This document shows, piece after piece, positions 5,302 through 6,165 of a DNA stretch of 6,165 nt (its first letter is position 1; each line of letters opens with the position of its first letter). Position numbers and translations under genes: made by a program. The notes under the pieces are model-generated. The model ran no database searches, had not been told where the DNA came from, and was given only the letters and a program-made list of their open reading frames with translations. Source of the DNA: Planctomycetota bacterium (GTDB lineage Bacteria > Planctomycetota > UBA1135 > GCA-002686595); contig JAKVCE010000140.1 of NCBI GenBank assembly GCA_022447405.1, forward strand, positions 1 to 6,165, written 5' to 3'.

Positions 5302-6165
5302 TCATTCAGCGGGCCTGAGGTGCTCCGGTTCGGGGGGCGCGGAGTCGAGCGCTGCCTGAAGCATCGCGCGCACCCGCGCTGCTTCCTTGGAGAGCGAGGC
5401 CTCGGCGAGCGGCGCCGCCTCAGCCGGGTCCGCGTCGCAGTCGTAGAAGCGGCCGTCGTCGTAGAGCTTGTAGCGCTCATCGCGGGCGAAGAAGGCGCGG
5501 GGGTTCTTGTTCGGATCCTCCGGCCTAGGGTTCGAGTAGATCCGCACCCACTCCCTGGGCTCACCGGCCTGGCCGAGGAGCTGGGGCAGGAAGGAGCGGC
5601 CGTCGAGCTCGCTCTCATTCGAGAGCGGGGCGCCCATCACCTCCGCGAGGGTCGGCATGAAGTCGGAGAGGTCCACGAGGTCCTCGCAGACGACCCCTGG
5701 ACCCACCGCCCCAGGCCAAGACGCGATCAGCGGGACGTGGGTGCCCGCGTCGGTCGGAGCGGCCTTGCCGCCGCGCACGGTGAGCTCCCCCATCTTCGAG
5801 CTGCGCGACTTGTGCGTCCCGTTGTCGCTCACGAAGAGGATGAGGGTCTCCTCACGGAGCCCGAGCTCTTCCAGGCCTGTAGCGATGCGACCCACGATGA
5901 AGTCCATGTACTCGACCATGTCGCCGAAGCTCTGAGCCTTCTCGGCCTGCTCGCCCTCGGGCGGCTCCGCTGAGTGCGGCGTCGGGACGAAGGGGTCGTG
6001 GACGAGCGACATCGGGAAGTAGGCGAAGAAGGGCGCCCCCTCTCGCTCGGCGATGAAGTCGAGCAGGTAGTCGCAGTGCAGGTCTGGCCCGTAGGCCCCG
6101 GTGATCTCCTCACGCAGCTCCCCGTCCACATCCAGGGTCGGGTCCCAGTACCTCTTCCCGAGCTG
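5302..6165 (-). CDS. Sulfatase (arylsulfatase-type), C-terminal part, runs off the right edge
   Basis: The - strand frame is open from base 6165 to TGA at 5304-5302 and gives 287 residues; the N-terminus lies outside. GKRYWDPTLDVDG at the edge continues smoothly into the rest, so the internal GTG at 6129 is not the true start. Features typical of alkaline-phosphatase-superfamily sulfatases are His56 in SLVHDPFVPTP, the metal-binding Asp114-Asn115 in FVSDNGTHKS, Lys134 in RGGKAAPTDAG followed by HVPLIASWPG, then LDGRSFLPQLLG (187-198) and the C-terminal RYKLYDDGRFYDCDADPAE region. The nucleophile motif (C/S-x-P-x-R, converted to formylglycine) and any signal peptide would be in the missing part. 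Such enzymes usually hydrolyse sulfate esters in the periplasm or outside the cell. Substrate unknown. It is codirectional with the GS-like gene, 90 bases upstream of it. Confidence 0.88.
   Translation of the reverse strand, partial: QLGKRYWDPTLDVDGELREEITGAYGPDLHCDYLLDFIAEREGAPFFAYFPMSLVHDPFVPTPHSAEPPEGEQAEKAQSFGDMVEYMDFIVGRIATGLEELGLREETLILFVSDNGTHKSRSSKMGELTVRGGKAAPTDAGTHVPLIASWPGAVGPGVVCEDLVDLSDFMPTLAEVMGAPLSNESELDGRSFLPQLLGQAGEPREWVRIYSNPRPEDPNKNPRAFFARDERYKLYDDGRFYDCDADPAEAAPLAEASLSKEAARVRAMLQAALDSAPPEPEHLRPAE

Noticed and set aside
5197..5973. A 258-codon open frame on the + strand opposite the sulfatase
   Set aside because: Antisense to a gene with clear sulfatase motifs; composition is that of a shadow frame.
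1..6165. CRISPR arrays, insertion sequences, tRNA or rRNA genes
   Set aside because: No spaced direct repeats, transposase-like frames, terminal inverted repeats or cloverleaf-like sequences were seen.

Overview
The window is strongly G+C-rich, with G or C at most third codon positions, and it is densely packed with genes. Start codons are ATG or GTG preceded by AGGA/GAGG-type ribosome binding sites. This indicates a high-GC bacterium. A sulfatase gene beside amine-metabolism genes would fit a marine or soil lineage such as a planctomycete, myxobacterium or similar, but the sequence alone does not fix the phylum.

Layout: (a) 1-128 is the tail of an unrecognised hydrophobic protein on the + strand. 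(b) 193-1557, + strand, is a complete aldehyde dehydrogenase with a GTG start. (c) 1567-3018, - strand, is an APC-superfamily permease resembling ethanolamine permeases; its reading frame is broken by a single in-frame TAG at 2593-2595. (d) 3032-3805, - strand, is a complete NAD-type short-chain dehydrogenase. (e) 3838-5211, - strand, is a complete glutamine-synthetase-family enzyme of the gamma-glutamylamide synthetase type. (f) 5302-6165, - strand, is the C-terminal two thirds or so of a sulfatase that runs off the right edge. Genes (e), (d) and (c) are transcribed in that order with gaps of 32 and 13 bases, so they are very likely one operon. The aldehyde dehydrogenase converges on the permease with only 9 bases between the stop codons.

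Taken together, (b)-(e) look like a gamma-glutamylation route for a small amino alcohol, most simply ethanolamine. The permease would import it, the GS-like enzyme would cap the amine with glutamate, the short-chain dehydrogenase would oxidise the alcohol to an aldehyde, and the aldehyde dehydrogenase would oxidise that to gamma-glutamylglycine. The final gamma-glutamyl hydrolase is not in the window. The parts are known individually (GlnA4 of Streptomyces, IpuC of Pseudomonas KIE171, PuuA/PuuC of E. coli); the assignment of this set to ethanolamine is inference. The most striking single observation is the amber codon in an otherwise full-length, well-conserved permease frame.
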